Source: Pyronema omphalodes
Lineage: Eukaryota > Ascomycota > Pezizomycetes > Pezizales > Pyronemataceae
Direction: 5' to 3'
Assembly: GCA_024516155.1 (NCBI GenBank)
Contig: JAJJXM010000028.1
Location: 62,001-126,000, forward strand
DNA: 64,000 nucleotides
This document shows positions 43,320 through 56,338 of this stretch, in pieces (the stretch's first letter is position 1; each line of letters begins with the position of its first letter). The position numbers were made by a program, and so were the translations under genes. The notes under the pieces are model-generated. The model was not told the origin of the DNA. It saw only the letters and a list, made by a program, of their open reading frames with translations, and did not search any database.

Positions 43320-43934
43320 ATTAGGGCGTTTCACGCTACGTTTATCGGGGCCCATTATAGCGCGCTTCGGGAAACTTTTTAAGAAAAATCTGTCGCCATA
43401 AACAATATCAGCGTGAAACCCCCCCGGAATCTTAATTGAAAGAAATCGCATTCTCGCTGTTTTTCTTAGGCCGCAACATCGCGTCGCCTCGCACCACGAC
43501 CCAGGAAAAAAATTTTCACCACACACTTGGCGATGCCACGCGCGCAAAAAAAACCCACAGAACAACTTTTTGACGAATATTACAGCAAAAAAATGTTTCG
43601 TAATCATAGCTGGGCATGCATAGAGGCCAACTTTTATATTTTATACTTCTTTTTATAATCTTTTTGAATTTTCATATTTTTATTCTTTTCGCTATGAGAG
43701 ACAGTGGAAGAGCGATGCTAACCCGTATCGTGCTTAGTGCTCCGTGTAGTGTTAAATGAGCCGTAATAGATAGTCCGAGATTATCTTAAAATACCATAAG
43801 GAGCTCCGGAGCTCCTTTTGCAAAAAGGCTTTTAAGACGATAAATGCCGCGCCTAGATCGCCTATTGAACTAGTGATTAAGCTTAATCCAATCGTTAAAC
43901 AATCCATAATTGAAGCGTGAAACGGCCTATTAAT
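43320..43934. mobile_element. MITE-like inverted-repeat unit, about 610 bp
   Basis: TAGGGCGTTTCACGCT at the left (43322-43337) is repeated inverted as AGCGTGAAACGGCCTA at the right (43914-43929), both flanked by TA-rich bases. A third inverted motif AGCGTGAAAC is internal at 43410-43419, and a perfect 20-bp palindrome lies at 43799-43818. There is no transposase ORF. This would fit a TA-target DNA transposon derivative (Tc1/mariner-like), but that is inference. Confidence 0.5.
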
Positions 43935-46900
43935 TCCGGGCATTGTGTTATTGACTTTGATTTTGACTAAATAGGTAAATAGGCTATACAGGTGCTCAAA
44001 TCATCCCATTTTGTTTTTTCTAGAATACACACATACCTCATACCCGAAGTAACACCCCCACCCCCACTACTCTACCGTCTCCCGGCTTCCGTCTCCCGTC
44101 ATTGGTTTATGGTTTATTATTTATGATCCTAAAACATCATAGTCCCGAATGACGGTCCGGAAGGTATGTGGGCTAAAACGATAGACCTGAGAATATGGTG
44201 CTAGGAAATAGCAGTCCCAGAAACACTTTGCTAGAAAATAGTCCCAGAAACACTTTGCTAGAAAATAGCAGTCCTGAGAAATAGCAGTCCGAAATAGCAG
44301 TCCTATACACCATAAGAAATCGCAGTCGTAAGAAAATAGTCTCGAAATTAGTTCTAAACAACAATCTCAAAGAACCAAGAAAAAAGATGAAAAAGAAAAA
44401 AGATAAAAAGAAAAAAAAAAAGAAAAAAAAAAAAGAAAAAAAAAATATAGTAGTCCTGGAGATGTTGTGATAGAAGATTGGGCTGGGAGTATAGATGTTA
44501 GAAGGAAGAAGAAGTAGACAGAAGTAGAATGGATTTGCGGATTTGCGGATTTGTGGATTTGTGGTAATGGCATAATGATGTGGTGATGTAATGACGTTCA
44601 CCATGTACCAACGACAATGGATAATAGTAGAAATCTGTAGTAGAAATCGGTAGCAGAAATAGCAGAAATAGCAGAAATAAAAGTCATAGAATCGATATTT
44701 AGTATCTGGTATCCGGTATCTAGTATCTGATTGTTGACATTGGAGTTGCCAGGGGAGGCTGTAGTTGCTGGTTACCGATGACGTGGAGTGTAGGCATGAC
44801 TTGAAGCTTGGAGTTTAGAGGAGTGCTGGGGGTTGTGATAGTGATTATGGTTTGTATAGCAAGGTATAGAGAGTTACAGGGAGATTGAGAGAGATAGAGA
44901 GATAGAGAGAGATAGAGAGTTACAGGAAGTTACAGGGAGCTACAAATAGCTACAGATTGCTACAGAGAGATAGAGAGAGCTAGAGAAAGATAGAGAGATA
45001 GAGAGAGTTACAGCGAGTTACAGGGAGCTACAAATAGCTATATACAAACCTACAAACCTACAAACCTACAAATCTACAAACCTACAAACCTACAAACCTA
45101 CAAACCTACAAACCTACAACCAGCCTATCACACTGCATGAAAGAAAAAAAAAGAAGTAGAAGTCGCCTTAAAGCTAAAAGTCAAAAATCAAAAGCCAAAA
45201 GTAAGAAGTTCTTATCATCATGATAATTAAAGTTTATTTACTATGCAGCTAGCTACTGTTATATATCCTCATATCCTTCTATCCCCATATCCTTACACAT
45301 ATCCTTATATCCTGATATCCTCATAACCTAATATCCTTATACATATCCTGATATCCTCATATCCCTGTAATCCTTGAATCCTTATACATACATATCCGAT
45401 AAATGCCAGTCTGTTATCAACTAAACCACTAATCCATTTATCTAAACATCATCCAATCAACAATCCAATAAAAAAAGACAGAGGTTTTGATATATGTATG
45501 CACTTACACAATCGAAGCATGGAAGCAACATCACAGAAGAACAGAATATGGGAACATGAAAACATGGGAAGTAGATAATTGATTTTTCTGTGCTCCTGTG
45601 TAGATAATCGGTAGGCTTGTCAATGTAAAATACCCCCTGGGGGGGGGGGGGGGTTCTTTATAACTATAATTGTGATTGTTGTCATCATGTACCGAGTACC
45701 CGGTTACTATCGATAATGGAGTTCACGTTTTCTGATCTCTAAGCAGTTTGGTTGCCATTATTTCGGTTTGATTTACAGGTGTTTCTTTTTTTCTCTTTTC
45801 TTTCCGTCCGAGATGCCTGTGGCTGGAGTTTTGGGACGGGTATCCGTGGATAGGGTACGTTTTTAAAGTTTCGTATGTGCATGTATGTAGCTTTTCGTTG
45901 GATTGGACCTGCGTGGAGGTTAATAGGTTAACAGTTAGATGGGTTGATGGGTTGATGGGTTCAGACACCATACAGGCACAGCTACCGCTACCGCATCATT
46001 CCGCTATGTACCGCAACCGCTACCGCATCATTCCGCATCATTGCGCAGGGGGCAACATCAATACCTTCGCAACAACTCAGCATAAAATCTCCAAGGAAAC
46101 ATCAATTTCAATACTTTCTATGTTCATAACTACTTTCTTCGCGCGGATTGGATGTATTGGATGTATAGTTATATGACAGTATCCAACGGTATCCAACGGC
46201 AAGTTTCTACAACACTTATGGATCTTATGATGAAACAGTAATTTACGGTTTCTTTAAGCCAGGTTTAGTTATATTTGTGGGTTTGATTGAGGTGGGAATT
46301 ATGGGATGTATGGAGGAATGGTGGAATGGAGGAATGGTGCTCATGGGGTTGGAGTCTACTTATGACATTATTGTTGTGTTTTGTTTTCTTTTTTCTTTTT
46401 TTGGTTGTCGAGTTGGAGATTTTGTATGCTTTGATGCTTGGGTCGGGGAATGAATCGCATTTGTTTAATGGGAGTTGTAAGTTGAGGTGTTGGAATTTGG
46501 TATAGATGAATGGTACCTGTACGGAAATTTCATGTTCCTGGAGTAAAATGATATTTATTATCTTGATTATCTTTAGTATCTTCATTGTCTTCATTATCTT
46601 CATCCGATGCTCCTCCCTCCCCTTGCATCAGGCGAATCCGGGATAAGAGGACAAGCAATCCCAAGGCTCGGGTCACTGTAGATGCCTTGGTCCTTGGGCG
46701 TGTTGGGCGTTGTGGATGTGCCGTGTCGTACTGTAAGATCAGTTGTGTGTGCACCATATGTGATTCCTTCCCTTGGATCCCGCACTATGCAACAAACCGC
46801 GTGTGTACAATCTTCCCATCACAGCCACTTCCGAGAAATTTCCTAAGCTGGTTGGTGGTGATTCTAGAAGTCATACCAAGGCAATCAATCACTCAGCGCC

Positions 46901-47021
46901 CAGCATTCGGCATTTAGCATTTAGCATTCAGCATCCAGCATCATACACTCTCCCAAGTTCCAAATTCCTAGCTCCTAGTTCCCAATTCGCCTGATCTCCT
47001 CATCTGAGTCTTTCATAGACC

Positions 47022-47062
47022 CTCCAGCTCTTCCGTCAGCGTATGATTGTGAATAAATATAA
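47022..47062 (+). repeat. Retroposon 3' end stub, second family
   Basis: TAGACC...GTCAGCGTATGATT followed by GAATAAATAT. The same 3' end occurs at 52234-52315 with a longer (AATA/AATG)n tail, suggesting truncated insertions of one element family. Confidence 0.45.
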
Positions 47063-47784
47063 CCATATCTGAATCCCGCAATGGCCTTACAGGATCATTA
47101 AAATTATTCCTCAATGAATCTCCGTGTCGGAACTACCAACACCTCCCAGCTCCGACGCTTCTTCATATGTACCCAACCCCAGCCGCCCAGTGAGCGAGTG
47201 AGAACGCACCAAGTACCCCGGTAACTTTCTTACGTCGTCAATCGTCCCTTAGGAGAGCCCTAGATTTCCTAGCACCTAGCACCATAACCTTAACCTTTAA
47301 CCTCCTCATTTTCCCAGAGCCTGCCAGGCGCTGTCTGTCGCTTTGTCGCTTGGAATAACCCGACCCGACCGGAACCCCGACCCAAAACTCCCTCGACAGA
47401 CTCGACTTTTTTACAAAGTCTAAAGGAAAAAGGACCGGCACGTTACATACCTCGACAGAGTCCAGAGAGAAAAAGCGCCACCTTTTGAAGCCGACCGCGT
47501 AACATATACATCAGTATCGAGCAGTGCTGTCGCTACAAAACCGATCGCAACTTCGAACCAGCCAGCCCTTCCATTCCATTCCCTCCGCCGAGTCGAGTCG
47601 GGTCGAAAACAACCAGGTCACCACCATCATCACGACCACCAGCTGCACCAGCACTACAGTCGCTACACCGCTATATCGTTACCAACCGAACCAAACCAAC
47701 CGTCACCATTCACATCCAGCAAGCAACACCCACAGAGACCTGAACACAACCGCATCAAACAACACCAAGACAAACCGTCACAAA

Positions 47785-49836
47785 ATGCCCCTCTTCTGTA
47801 GTTCCAATAAGGTTTGTTTTCCATCTTTCAAAGGAGACCATTTCTGCGCAGAAGATACTGATGTGCTGCATTGTTATATAACAGACTACACAAAGGAAGA
47901 TAGTACTTCTTGGTCAGTGTTTTCTCGTTTTCTAGTTTTCTAGTTTCTAGTTCCTGGTTCCTGGTTCCTCGGACCCCCCCTTTGTGGACTTTACTACGGT
48001 CGGGACAGTCGGCGGTCTGCGCGCGCGCGACGGGCATAGCGACGAACGGACGGGTATAGCGACGGCGATCGGAAGATACAAGATAGAAGATAGAAGATAG
48101 GAGAGTTCTTTCAAAGGACTAAAAAAGACTGATAAGATATGCAGGTGATGGAGCGTGCGGAAAGACTTCGTTGTTGAATGTGTTTACACGAGGGTGAGTT
48201 TATGCGCTTTGTTTCCCTCTTAAACCACCCTCTTGCTTGCTTCTACTCCGGTTTCCAGGCTGTGTTTCCTGGTACCGCGCAATGGCTACTGTAGCGACTG
48301 AAGCTATAGCTAAGACATAAAGGAAACGAAACGAAACAGTGGACTTGAATATTCTTGAATTGAACCAAGCTAACATATTCCCCTAGATACTTCCCCCAAG
48401 TCTACGAACCGACAGTTTTCGAAAACTATGTCCATGATGTTTACGTCGACAACACCCATATTGAACTCTCGTTATGGGATACTGCAGGTCAGGAGGAGTT
48501 TGATAGGTTGAGAAGTTTGAGTTATTCCGATACTCATACTATCATGTTGTGTTTCTCGGTATGTTTATCTGATCTTTTTGGATGCGCGGGGGGGAAGGGG
48601 GTGAAGTTTGGGGGCGCTGTGCACTGCACTTTCGTCGGGTCGGGCTTCGTCATGTTTGCTACGTTGTGCGACGATCGCTTGCGTATAGCCAACGTAGCCA
48701 GCATAGCCAGTGCAGACAGTGCAGACAGCATAGCGATACACCTTCACCTTCACCTTCACCTTCCGAAAGTTGCAACGGCTGCAACGTCGCACAGCAGCCC
48801 CCTCGAGATTCAAGCTACACAACAAGCTCTATATTCCCTTCAAGTCACTAACACCCACCACAGGTCGACTCCCGCGACTCCCTCGAAAACGTCGAAAGTA
48901 AATGGGTTGGAGAAATCGCCGACAACTGTCAAGGAGTAAAACTTGTCCTTGTTGCCTTGAAATGTGATCTACGAGAAGCTGGGGATGATCGACAGAGAGC
49001 AAATTCGGGCCAGACTCCCAAGTTTATTGGGTACAACGAGGGTTTGACTGTGGCCCAGAGAATAAAGGTATGTGTTTTTTTGTGGATTTTGTTGCGTCTT
49101 GTTTTTTTTTTACGATTGGAAAACCACCTCTCAAAGGAGTTGCACCCGCTTGCAGAAATGGACAGTGGGCTTTATTGCAAATTTCACATTGTGTGGACTC
49201 AGGATTCTGGAATTTTCACCCTGCATCCTTCATTCCTCATTCGTATTCCAACACCCCTTCCCATTCCTCACAATCTACAAAAGAAAGACCCTCCCACGCA
49301 AGGGCCGAATTACCACAGGAGAGACTAGAGTTCATATCAACCCCCGGGCAACCCCTCGCCCCCTCACTGTCACCCCCCCCCCCCCCCCCAAATGCCCTTG
49401 TTTCTCTTTTTTCTCGTCCCCTCTTTTCACCGGACGCTACCGGAGTTTCTGCATACCGCACCAGCATGCGCACCAATTTTTTTTTCTTTGGTTCGGCGTC
49501 TGGTGTCTGGTGTTTGGCGGTTATGCATGAGCCACATGGGCGGCGCTTAATTGGTTGCATACATTTTTCTTTCCTCACTATTTTTTTCATCATACATAAT
49601 ACCATACCAACTCCCATCCCCGCCGCTATGCTATCTGCTATTTGTTATCTCAGTCTTTAATTCTTTTAAAAATCTTGTATAACTAACCACCCATCCCATA
49701 TCAGGCTTTACGATACCTAGAATGCTCTGCGAAAATGAACCGTGGAGTAAACGAGGCTTTCACGGAGGCTGCTAGGGTTGCTTTGGGTGCTGGTACTACC
49801 GGGAAGAAGAGGAAGAAGGGGTGTGTGCTTTTATAG
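47785..49836 (+). CDS. rho3: Rho3-type small GTPase
   Basis: Six exons give 203 aa: 47785-47811, 47885-47912, 48145-48193, 48387-48558, 48864-49067, 49705-49836. The first two exons are only 27 and 28 nt. P-loop GDGACGKTS at 19-27, effector loop [25 protein letters not shown], the base-recognition site in LKCDLR, ECSAK, then KKRKKG and a CVLL ending (CaaX with Leu, geranylgeranyl type). In fungi Rho3 acts at the plasma membrane in polarised exocytosis and actin organisation. Introns are long for this kind of genome (73, 232, 193, 305, 637 nt). The 5' leader is CCACC/CATCA-rich. Confidence 0.93.
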
Positions 49837-50379
49837 GTGGGTTTTACATGTGGGAGATGAGGGGGAGATGAGGGGGAGATGAGGGGGGGTGAGGGGAGGG
49901 AGGAGATAGGGGGAAGAGGTAGATGAAACGACGGGGTTGATAGGCGGAAAAACTCAGTCAAAGAAGCGAAATAGTTGGTCGGTTGAATCAACTTCAACAT
50001 ATGATGGAGTTTATCAGAGGAAGGAACAGTCCAGACAAAACAGGAGAACAGAAGAAGAGAACAGGAGAAGAAATGTTACGAGAAATGCGGATCTTTTGGT
50101 TAGTTGTTTGGATTGGGCTGGGTTTGGTTGAGTTTGGTTAGGGGAATGGGTTACTTGATGGGTAATCACTTCATTGGGTTGATTGGTTGATTGGTTCATC
50201 GGTTGATTGACTGGTTCTCTGAGCTGGTTGTATCATTGAATCGATTGAATCGATTGGCTAGGTTGATTGGGATTTGGTTTTTTAGTGCTTGGATTTGGAT
50301 CAGGATTTGGATCATCATATGGCACGAAGATTAAGGTTTAGGAAAGAAACGTTGTTATCATATCAATCTGCGCTGGTTT

Positions 50380-51360
50380 TCGTTTTTGTTTTTTTTTACT
50401 TATTTTCTTTCTTTTTTGTTCCGTTTTTTTTTTCTTTTTTTGTCGTTTTTTTTTTTTCACTTGTCGTTTTTTACATGTTCTCATTTTTTACTTGTTTTTC
50501 GTTTTTTACTTGTCTCCTTATTTCATTTTTTTGTGGATTTTTGTGGATTTTTGTCGTTTCAGAATAAGCGGGAAATTTTATCTGGGTCCTGCTTGGTCCT
50601 GCTTGGTCGGGCTTTTTTTGTGTTTTGTGCTTTGTGTTGCATTTTGGTTGTGTTTGATGATAGCTGGACTGGAATATGGAATATGGAACATGGAATTTGG
50701 ATGATATAGTTTTGTTTTTGTTTTTTTGTTTTTTATTTGTATACAGATAAGTTAGGTACTTAGCGTAGGTTAGGTAGCGTGTTTTTGGGAAGGAGAAAGA
50801 TTATCCATATTTTCATCGTTGCGTTTTTGCGTATTTGCAGATTTGTAGATCTGCGTTTTTGAAAATTTGCGTTTTTCCATGAGCCATTCACAATTTATCA
50901 TTTATTGGTTTTCGGGTGTTTTTTTCGTTATTTTTATGGGTTTTCTATCTGTTTCTTCTTCTTTTTTGTCTTCTTTTTTGTCTTGGATCTGGGGGGGTTA
51001 TTTTTGTTTCTTACTGCCTTTTCTGCGTTTTTTCTTGTTTTCTTGTTTTTCACGTCTTCCTCTTATTTTCTTTTTTTTTTCTCTTCTTGCTTCCATTTTT
51101 TTGTTTCCTCTTATTTCCTTTTTTTTTCTCTTTCTTAGTTACTTTTTTGTCTGCCTTTTTGTTTCCGTCCTTTTTGTTTCCTACTTGTCTTGTCTTTTAT
51201 CAGCTTTCTGGTTCTTTTTTTTCGTTTTTCGTTATTTTGCAGTGCGTTATTGTCTGTTATCCCATTTCTCTATATATCCCTTTACCTCTCTCCGTTCATC
51301 TCTCTCTATATCCTATCTGTCTACGGGTATAACATAGTATCGCACGGCATAGTATCTTTC
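50380..51360 (+). repeat. T-rich (polypyrimidine) tract of about 1 kb
   Basis: The plus strand is dominated by runs of T with some G and C. Apparent ORFs are Phe/Leu-rich artefacts of that composition. Confidence 0.75.
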
Positions 51361-51508
51361 CCCTCTCCCCATTCCCCTCTCCTCTGTTGTTCTCCATGAT
51401 CTTTATCTTCGCCTTGATTCAAATCTCCACTTTCATAATTCCCAAGTAGCCGTGTCACGGTGTGGTGTTGATGATATTGTATCTATTCAACTCAGCCCGA
51501 TAGTCAAC

Positions 51509-51640
51509 AGTTGAAAGTTGACAGTTGACAGTTGACAGTTGACAGTTGACAGTTGACAGTTGACAGTTGACAGTTGACAGTTGACAGTTGACAGTTGACA
51601 GTTGACAGTTGACAGTTGACAGTTGACAGTTGACAGTTCA
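51509..51640 (+). repeat. Minisatellite, 7-bp unit AGTTGAC
   Basis: About 18 head-to-tail copies of AGTTGAC, almost perfect, with a variant unit at each end. In one minus-strand frame it reads NCQLSTV repeats; no gene is implied. Confidence 0.95.
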
Positions 51641-52233
51641 CAGCCGAATGAATAAGAAATTTCCAATTTCAAAGATGTAGGGCGGGGAGGAGGGGTGGGG
51701 GATGGATAGAAAGGTTAAAATGGTTGAAAGGGTTAAATAATTAGTATCATGATAAATAGAGCGTTTGGATTAAGTTGGTTGTAAAGATTTCCAAGGACCA
51801 AGGACCAAGGGCGAAGATTGGGGATGTTGGGGATGTTGGGGATGTTCGGGATGTTTGGGGATGGTTTGGTATGGTTGGGTGTGTATTTGATATTTTGTAT
51901 CTGCGATGCAATGTGGGCCCCGTGTTATCAATCCTTCGAAGTTCGTGCATTAAGGTACTTACTTTACTTACTTACATTATGTAGTCTGCCTACAACACAC
52001 AGCTTAACCTACCTCCATCTTAAAATAGATACGAGATTAATAAACCTTCAGACCTGTAGATCTCCCAATTTCGACGGTAGAATACACTTACTGGAGGGGG
52101 GGGGGGGGGGGGGGTATAAAGAACGAAGAAAGAAAAGGTGTGAGAGAAAAAGAAGAATGTGGGAAATAATTGGGGGATCCTGAGGATGGGTTTTGGGTGT
52201 TTTGTTGTCTTTTTGTTTTTCCTGTATGCACCT

Positions 52234-52320
52234 TTTAGACCTCCTAGGCTTCGGTCAGCGTATGATTCAAGAAATAAATATATGAATAAATGAATAAATG
52301 AATAAATGAATAAATAGGAA
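52234..52320 (+). repeat. Retroposon 3' end with (AATGAATA)n tail
   Basis: TTTAGACCTCCTAGGCTTCGG then TCAGCGTATGATT, then AATAAAT/AATGAAT repeats. GGC-TTCG-GTC can form a short UUCG hairpin. It matches the stub at 47022. A CGAAAA/CAAAAA-rich tract follows at 52405-52500. Confidence 0.5.
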
Positions 52321-55300
52321 ATGATGAAAGCTGCTATAAAATACATTTTCGTGCTAGTATTGGGACGGATTGATAGATACCTATTTACTAAGGGCAACAA
52401 ACAACATAAAAACGAAAAAAGAAAAGAAAAGAAAACGAAAACGAAAAGAAAAACAAAAACAAAAACAAAAACAAAAACGAAAACAAAAACAAAAACCCGT
52501 TGAAAAGAATGTATACAAACTTTCATACCTGCTTGCTGGTTTGGGTGCTTATTATTCGTTTCGTATTGTGATCCCTCTCATCGTGTTTAATAGTCAAGAA
52601 GTAGTTTCAAGTTCTAGAACAGGAGTTTAGAAGCAGTAGCAGTATGACCACAGCATGCATTTCGAAGCATGCATTCCAGATCCAGAATCAAGCATACAAA
52701 ATCTCATGGTATCTAACATATCCATATTTAGCTTCCTTACATATGGTTATCCAGTAAAATATTCATATATCTCATTTATTTATCCCCCTTTATCTCTAGC
52801 ATACCCAGCGATCCCCTGTGGTCTCTGGGCACCCTCGGTAGGACGGGAAGCCTGCATCATCCACTAGAATCATATACCTTGTGTTGAGCAATGAGATCGG
52901 AAAATCATAAGCTCGCACCCGCAACTGAATGATCGATAGATGTACACTGGATTCTGTACCCATGGAGTCGACAAATGCTACCTAGGACCTGTGATATATA
53001 ATTTAGTAAGAACATAATACTCAAGCATGCTGGGAATATGTAGAGGTATAAATATTTATGAAAGATGTTATATGCTAAGTCCCGAGTGGAGATCTTCGGC
53101 AATGTGTATACGGGGTAGTAGTATTGATATTGATGATTTTTTAGGTATGTAGACTTTTAAAGCGAGGGTGATTTGAGCACGGCATCCATCAGATACTTTG
53201 TAAATAGCAACATAATAGCAACGCGATTTATACTAGAGTGTAATGATAATCCCCGGAGTTTTCTGAGAAAAAGATAAAGGATCGAAAGGTCCATTATAGC
53301 TAATTTTTAGCTAATATTACGTATGGATAACCACCAAAACAAACTCAATGCTTCACATAGAACAGGGTATTGACATTTGAAGTTGCATATATGGGCAGAC
53401 AAACGTCAGGCACAGTGATACAACAGAATGCCAAACTTACCCTTGCATTCCAGTATACATCTTGAATTTCATCCGTATGACAACTCTCCATACACCCAGC
53501 CGAAACTATTGTTTGCGTATGCTATGTAATGCAGGATAGTTCCATGTATTTGGTTTCTCGGTTTTAGGACAGTGTATTATATACCATCGATCACTATCAC
53601 TATGTATCACCATCTGTCAGTCCGTTTCTCTACTTACAATAGCTCCTAGCCGTTGATACGGTATGTTCCCGCAGTATCCCCGGTCTATCGGGTGAAGGCG
53701 TAGGGGGGTGGAGGGGTGAAGGGACGGTAGGGCGGTGGGGTAGAGGGGCTACAAACCGTAAGGTGCATGCACCGTATGTATATAGAAAGTGTCAACATTC
53801 TACCGTTTGACATCTGAAGCCACGAAGGCATCATGGCTAGACCTGGCTTGGCTTTGCTTCCTTGGTATGTACTTCGGGCTTGCCAAGCTTGCCAACGAAA
53901 AATACATAGTGAACTGGTCAATGGGAGACTGGTCATTTTTATGATATGGACTTACAAAGCCTCAAGCCTACGGCCATGCAAACCATTTCCAAAGCTCCAA
54001 GCTCTAAGCTTTCAGGGTAGATTTCCTCGGATGACAAATATAGTCTTGGAAACAGCGACGGCCGATGGACGATGTCTAATGCCATGGCACTAAGCTAGGA
54101 AAAGGCCAATATCAAAGTGACATATCTGACATGCAGGTACGTACTGGACTCTTGCCCAGCGGCTCAGCCCCACGGTGCTATGTAGTTCCGTGTAGGTATT
54201 CGACAGGTCCTTAGTAATTTCGACGGTCGTGAACTATGAAGTGACGGCGTATTGACGTGTCTCGATTGCGTACCACAAAGCTTGTCGAAGATGGTAGAAT
54301 TATCGATGTCGACAGTTCGCCTTGCCTGGTTGGACAACAATGGCAGCTCACAGGTACCACGGTGCAAGTGATAAGTGCATATGTACAAGCTTCGATCGAC
54401 ATTCTCGATACATCAACGATCTATGCCATCTTTGCTGTGGTTTGGGTGTATTTAAACATAGCAATAAGGCGTCGATTCATGGTGCGTGGTGCGTGGAACT
54501 ATTGATTCAAACGATTGGTTGTTTAACGAGATGTTTAGCTGGTGTTACTTGGCACCCGCCGCTGTTTCCTCCTATGGCTAGGCAGAGAAACCGAGCATTC
54601 TTTAGTCTTGGAGCACAGTTGCAGGTACGAGACCGAACTCACTCATTAGTAAGCCCGGATGATCTCGGGGTTAATGAGCTTTAAAATTTTTATTAAACAT
54701 CATCTGTTGGATATGAGATGCCGTTTATATTAGCATAGAGCCGAGAATCAGCGCGGCAGAATCTGTCGATGGCGGATGAAGTCCTGTAAGCCGTAGAAAA
54801 GGTAAACAATTCGAAAAACTCATGATCTCAAATTGTAGCAAGCTCTTGTCCGCTTTTCTTTGATCGGTTAATGTTTTCACCGACTAGATTTAACGTGAAA
54901 GGTATGGCTTCGCTGTCAATGCATACAGTGGCGGGTGGCTAACACGTTATTCAAGTTGTTTCGCCTCGTTTGTACTCTTTGCCTCCATTTATGTGGAGCA
55001 CAACCGCATACCAGTGCCCCGTTACACTTATTGCACTTTGGCGAGAAACAAACGACGCCTTAGATGCAGTAGGTACCCGATGGCCCTACGCCATCATGAA
55101 TGCCGTAAGATGCGTAGGCTTTCATTTCATTCCGGGAGATAAACAAGATTTCTTCTTCCTTGGTTCATATTTCCAGATCATCGTAGCTTCAGTTGCGTCA
55201 TAGCTACAGCTTGTCACGAAGCTTGCTTGTAGCGGGAAAGCCGGACTTTTTGCTCTATATGCGTAGTGCATCATCTAATCATCTAGGGATACATAACCGA

Positions 55301-56338
55301 AAGCAGCACCCTACCCATATTTGGAATTTATGGACAACCAGGGGACGAGATCGGAATCCCGGGAGCTGGTGGCCCCGCGCGGGTGCCGGGTTTTGTTTTG
55401 CCAGCTTTCTAGGGTTCCTGGGTTCAACTCGTCGGATCATGAGGGGCACATCTTGCATGCAGAAGAACCCCCATCGGCGCGGGGCTATTCGTTGCCGAGG
55501 TGATTGGGCATGAGGTGAGCGCTTTCTGAAATCTTTATTGCTTTCTTCCTCCAAGCTTCATACGTTTGCGGCTTCACTCGGGTTTCATCTCTATAGATGG
55601 TGCCTTGGATGATACGCTTCCTGTGCTTTTTCCCGCTCGCTTCTACTTCTCGTAGACTTCGGAAGCTGCTCCGTCGAAGCTTTTGCCCATTGGCTGATTA
55701 ACTGGCTTGTTGTATGGCTGCTACATAGATGGCTGTCGTGTGTGTGCATAGAGTTCAGTTTTGGGTGTTCCAATCGAACCGCCGGGATTGATTTGAATTG
55801 AGGTGGCTGCCGGTGTTGTGTCACCTCAATATCATCCAGCGTGTTGCAGCGCCGCAGCAGCCGTGGATCATCCGGAAAGCTCGGCCAAACAGCTATAGAT
55901 GACGGATGATTCACTTTTCACTTGCTCGTCTGCTCTGTCTCTCATTCTGTTCTTTCCGGATTCATCTATGGTCTGACAGCTGATGCCCAAGTCGAGTTCG
56001 TTGCCATTCTCTGTCCGGAATTTATACACACCCGCTAATAGTCAAAAACAGCCCTGGAAGCTTGAGTTCAAGTGATAAAATCCACCGCTCTTCGTTCGAT
56101 CCCTCCGATTTGTATCGACAGGCCCTGAAACAGTGACCCTCACAAGACCAACGCCCCGGAATGATCTGCGATTCACAGCTCTAGCTTATCCGAAGATCAC
56201 GGTCCGCCTCGTAAGCGCAGTTGTACCTGGTCGAACATATATGCGCCTTGGACCCACCTAGCTTTACTTTAACCACCCACTTCTTCCTTTCAGCTCTTCC
56301 GGCGAATATTTTCCTCCACAAAAATCAAACGGAAAATA

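Larger units (their letters stand above)
42741..47784. other. Long intergenic region between rer1 and rho3
   Basis: No gene I can support in 5 kb. Contents: G runs at about 42780-42797 and 45640-45655; the MITE-like unit at 43.3-43.9 kb; repeated AGCAGTCCNAGAAA units at 44.2-44.3 kb; GATAGAGA and (ACCTACAA)n simple repeats at 44.88-45.12 kb; ATATCCT-rich sequence at 45.25-45.37 kb; GCATTNAGCATT repeats near 46.9 kb. ORFs here are short and low in complexity. Confidence 0.6.
49837..56338. other. Long intergenic region between rho3 and the RING gene
   Basis: No gene I can support in 6.5 kb. It holds a T-rich kilobase (50.38-51.36 kb), a 7-bp minisatellite (51.51-51.64 kb), a G run at about 52096-52114, a retroposon tail (52.23-52.32 kb), and unremarkable AT-rich sequence from 52.6 to 56.3 kb. 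ORFs such as 54970-55203 show no family resemblance and no neighbouring exons. Confidence 0.6.

Noticed and set aside
50289..51399. Several Phe/Leu-rich ORFs that look like membrane proteins
   Set aside because: Low-complexity T-rich DNA translated; no splice sites, no start context, several frames equally open.
54970..55203. 77-aa ORF (MYSLPPFMWST...) as a possible gene
   Set aside because: No recognisable family, no neighbouring exons, and similar-sized ORFs occur by chance nearby.
55320..55520. Possible tRNA or structured RNA in the GC-rich patch
   Set aside because: I could not fold a cloverleaf or find box A/B sequences; short palindromes only.
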